Shown piece by piece: positions 6,765 to 8,446 of a stretch of DNA of 8,446 nucleotides. The notes beneath the pieces are model-generated. The model saw only the letters and a program-made list of their open reading frames with translations. It had not been told where the DNA came from and did not search any database. Where the stretch lies: assembly GCA_964537505.1 (NCBI GenBank), contig CAZICK010000120.1, positions 1-8,446 on the forward strand, written 5' to 3'. Numbering within the stretch: the stretch's first letter is position 1; every line of letters starts with the position of its first letter. Source of the DNA: DAINBT01 sp036732785. Lineage in GTDB: Bacteria; Planctomycetota; Phycisphaerae; Sedimentisphaerales; SM23-30. The translations under genes were made by a program, and so were the position numbers.

Positions 6765-7376
6765 ATGTTTGACGCTGCAGGTATAATTCTGGCTGGTGGA
6801 AGTAACAGTCGGATGAACGGTGAGGATAAGGCACAGCTTGTGGTCGATTCACTGCCGTTGATCGAGCGTAAGATAGAACTGTTGCAGGGTTTGTTCTCGG
6901 AGGTGCTGATCGTCTGCAACCGCAGGCGGCAGTACGATTATCCGCAGGTAAAAATAGTGTTCGACCGACAGGAGGGATGCGGACCGTTGATGGGGCTGTA
7001 TTCGGGACTGCAAGCCAGCAGCCGTGAGATAAATTTTGTAACGGCCTGTGATATGCCGTTCGTCAACGAGCAACTGGTCGGGCTATTGATTGAAACATCC
7101 CAAAACTGCGGTGTGGCGGCGCCGGTAGTAAAGGGTTATTGGGAACCGATGATGGCGGTGTATAATAAGAGCATACTGCCGGCGATACAAAAATGCCTGG
7201 ATGACAACCGGCGTAAAATGGTTTCGTTCTTTGACCAGGTGCAGGTGCGGGAAATTACAGAGGCCCAGGTGAAAACTTTTGACCCGGACCTGTTGAGCTT
7301 CCTCAATGTCAATACGCCGGAACAGTTGGAGCAGGTAAAAAAGATCATAGCTGCTGAATTACAAAATAATAAATAA
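6765..7376 (+). CDS. mobA: Molybdenum cofactor guanylyltransferase MobA
   Basis: This is a 203-residue nucleotidyltransferase, the usual MobA length. The enzyme transfers GMP from GTP to molybdenum-molybdopterin to make the guanine dinucleotide (MGD) form used by formate dehydrogenases and related DMSO-reductase-family enzymes. It acts in the cytoplasm. Residues 8-17 ILAGGSNSRM form the N-terminal nucleotide-binding signature LAGGxSxRM, followed by DK (21-22). DMPF (96-99) is the metal-binding aspartate motif. EPMMAVY (127-133) and FLNVNTPEQ (179-187) are further family hallmarks. The start is the ATG at 6765. An in-frame TTG at 6756 would add three residues but sits one base from AAGG, which is well placed (ten bases) for the ATG. 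fdhD follows after 67 bases on the same strand, so the two are probably one operon. Confidence 0.93.
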   Translation: MFDAAGIILAGGSNSRMNGEDKAQLVVDSLPLIERKIELLQGLFSEVLIVCNRRRQYDYPQVKIVFDRQEGCGPLMGLYSGLQASSREINFVTACDMPFVNEQLVGLLIETSQNCGVAAPVVKGYWEPMMAVYNKSILPAIQKCLDDNRRKMVSFFDQVQVREITEAQVKTFDPDLLSFLNVNTPEQLEQVKKIIAAELQNNK

Positions 7377-7377
7377 T

Positions 7378-7413
7378 TCAAACCGACCGATTCTAATGAA
7401 TTTTTCGGTTTGA
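7378..7413 (+). repeat. Inverted repeat between mobA and fdhD
   Basis: TCAAACCGA (7378-7386) and TCGGTTTGA (7405-7413) are perfect 9-base arms around an 18-base loop. It begins one base after the mobA stop and ends before the fdhD ribosome site. There is no T-tract after it, so it is not a simple terminator. It could be an mRNA processing or stability hairpin that sets the mobA to fdhD ratio, or an operator. Confidence 0.5.
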
Positions 7414-7443
7414 GTGATAAGGAAGCGGGGAAACTCGATCGTT

Positions 7444-8244
7444 ATGAGTACAAATGATGCTGTAAATGAAATCGAGGTCGATTGCGTTTCGGCCCAGTCC
7501 GGGCAGTTGAGCCGCGATAAGCGGCTGGTAGTGCGGGAAGAACCGTTGACTGTCGAGATAAAGGATGTGGTCACATTTACGATTATGTGTACGCCCTGCG
7601 ATCAGATGGCCTTGGCGTTGGGGTTCGCTTTTACTGAGGGTTTGATCGATAAGAGAGATGATATTGACATACTGGCGAAGTGTCCCGATGATCCGAATGT
7701 AATCCAAATACAACTGGCAGCCGATAAGAAGACCGGCGATAAGAGGCGTAATCTTCTCATCGTCAGTTCATGTGGGATCTGTGGTAGTGAGGAGATTGAC
7801 AAAATAATCGATACTCTGCCGGTGGTTGGCAACACGTTACGGATGAAGATGAGCGATCTGGTGGGGATGCCGCAGCAGTTACGTGAGCGTCAGGAGATAT
7901 TCCAGCAGACCGGCGGCACTCATGCGGTCGGCCTAGTTCGCCGCGGCGAGATGGTGGCTGTGGGAGAGGATGTCGGTCGGCACAGCGCATTCGATAAGGC
8001 GATCGGCAGTTGCCTGTTAAGGGATATTCCCACAACCGCTACGGCGGCGGTGCTTTCCGGGCGGGTAAGTTTTGAGATGGTCACCAAGGCCGCGAGGGCA
8101 GGTGTGGAGTTGATTGCGGCTGTTTCGGCTCCGACGAGCCTGGCCATAAAAGCGGCGCAAAAGAGCAACATAACCCTGTGCGGATTCGTCCGGGGCGTCA
8201 AGGCAACGGTGTATTGCCACGGACATAGAATAGGGAACCTCTAA
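7444..8244 (+). CDS. fdhD: Formate dehydrogenase accessory sulfurtransferase FdhD
   Basis: This is a 266-residue protein, typical of FdhD. FdhD accepts sulfur from a cysteine desulfurase and hands it to the bis-MGD cofactor, which formate dehydrogenase needs for activity. The sulfur-carrying loop is C110-G-I-C113. GGTHAVGL (157-164), EDVGRH (175-180) and VLSGRVSFEMV (203-213) are family blocks. AVSAPTSLAIKAA and GFVRG near the C-terminus are also typical. Most relatives have RED before VGRH, but here it is GED. I chose ATG 7444. The purine-rich GGAAGCGGGG (7421-7430) upstream is somewhat distant (13 bases). A GTG at 7414 lacks a ribosome site and lies at the hairpin. The final Gly-Asn-Leu and stop are encoded by repeat copy C, so the native last residues may have been replaced, though the conserved core is complete. 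No formate dehydrogenase gene is visible. Confidence 0.95.
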   Translation: MSTNDAVNEIEVDCVSAQSGQLSRDKRLVVREEPLTVEIKDVVTFTIMCTPCDQMALALGFAFTEGLIDKRDDIDILAKCPDDPNVIQIQLAADKKTGDKRRNLLIVSSCGICGSEEIDKIIDTLPVVGNTLRMKMSDLVGMPQQLRERQEIFQQTGGTHAVGLVRRGEMVAVGEDVGRHSAFDKAIGSCLLRDIPTTATAAVLSGRVSFEMVTKAARAGVELIAAVSAPTSLAIKAAQKSNITLCGFVRGVKATVYCHGHRIGNL

Positions 8245-8403
8245 AAATTCATTTTTACTACGAACGGCTGCAATTTCCGTCAGCATCGTTATCGGCCAAA
8301 AATCGTCCTCAACGTAGTTACAACTACGCCTGCGGCGATTTTTGACCTCTGCCTCGCTGACGAAAATTTCGCTCGTTCTCGTGACAAAAGCAATTTTGGC
8401 TCC
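8233..8403 (+). repeat. Palindromic dispersed repeat, copy C (near full length)
   Basis: This 171-base element is an imperfect palindrome centred near 8320. The outer arms are GGGAACCTCTAAAAATT at the left and CAAAAGCAATTTT-GGCTCC at the right. GTCAGC (8279-8284) pairs with GCTGAC. AAAAATCG (8298-8305) pairs with CGATTTTT (8336-8343), and CGTAGTT pairs with AACTACG (8313-8328). It encodes no protein. Its size and inverted ends fit a MITE-like or REP-like non-autonomous element. Its first 12 bases are the last codons and stop of fdhD. It probably also terminates the operon. Confidence 0.9.
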
Positions 8404-8419
8404 TCATAAGAATCTGTAC

Positions 8420-8446
8420 ATGGATATGCCAAAAAATGACTGGTTT
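8420..8446 (+). CDS. Possible start of a further gene, cut by window end
   Basis: An ATG at 8420 opens MDMPKNDWF and runs to the window edge without a stop. Only nine codons are visible and the ribosome site is weak (ATAAG upstream). A second in-frame ATG at 8426 is an alternative start. No family can be recognised. Confidence 0.2.

Noticed and set aside
7414..7443. GTG at 7414 as the fdhD start
   Set aside because: It has no ribosome site, abuts the hairpin arm and adds ten residues that are not part of the FdhD family core.
8221..8416. Imperfect target duplication around repeat copy C (CATAGAAT and CATAAGAAT)
   Set aside because: The two flanks differ by an insertion, and the left one lies within fdhD coding sequence. 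The match is too short to separate from chance.

Overview
The window is about 8.4 kb of bacterial DNA with balanced base composition. It holds five well-supported protein genes, one likely gene remnant and three copies of a palindromic repeat. The organism cannot be named with confidence. A long TPR protein, a SWIM-type SNF2 ATPase, a secreted M14 peptidase and molybdenum-cofactor genes for formate dehydrogenase together suggest an environmental, probably anaerobic or facultative bacterium. A planctomycete-like origin is one guess and is not shown by the sequence.

Layout, left to right. Positions 1-51 are the end of a palindromic repeat (copy A). It abuts a short minus-strand fragment that resembles the C-terminal end of a GGDEF (diguanylate cyclase) domain. 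A minus-strand TPR-repeat protein (164-1555) overlaps that fragment in another frame. A 487-base divergent intergenic region holds a symmetric terminator-like hairpin and a 31-base palindrome. A plus-strand SNF2-family helicase/ATPase with two N-terminal zinc clusters follows (2043-4697). Repeat copy B (4735-4857) lies between this gene and a convergent minus-strand M14 zinc carboxypeptidase with a signal peptide (4856-6529). A second divergent intergenic region carries a promoter candidate and a leader with mutually exclusive helices, ending in a terminator-like hairpin just before mobA (6765-7376). mobA is followed by fdhD (7444-8244), whose stop codon lies inside repeat copy C (8233-8403). 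The last bases may begin another gene.

How the genes work together. mobA and fdhD form a functional pair: MobA attaches GMP to molybdopterin, and FdhD transfers sulfur to the resulting bis-MGD cofactor of formate dehydrogenase. The enzyme they serve is not in the window. The TPR, SNF2 and M14 genes are separate transcription units with no evident link to each other or to mobA-fdhD. I see no defence island, CRISPR array, tRNA, rRNA or transposase.

The most notable non-coding signals are two. One is the mobA-fdhD leader, which looks like a transcription attenuator or riboswitch. The other is the repeat family, which sits at gene 3' ends and supplies the stop codon (Gly-Asn/Ser-Leu-stop) to two unrelated reading frames.
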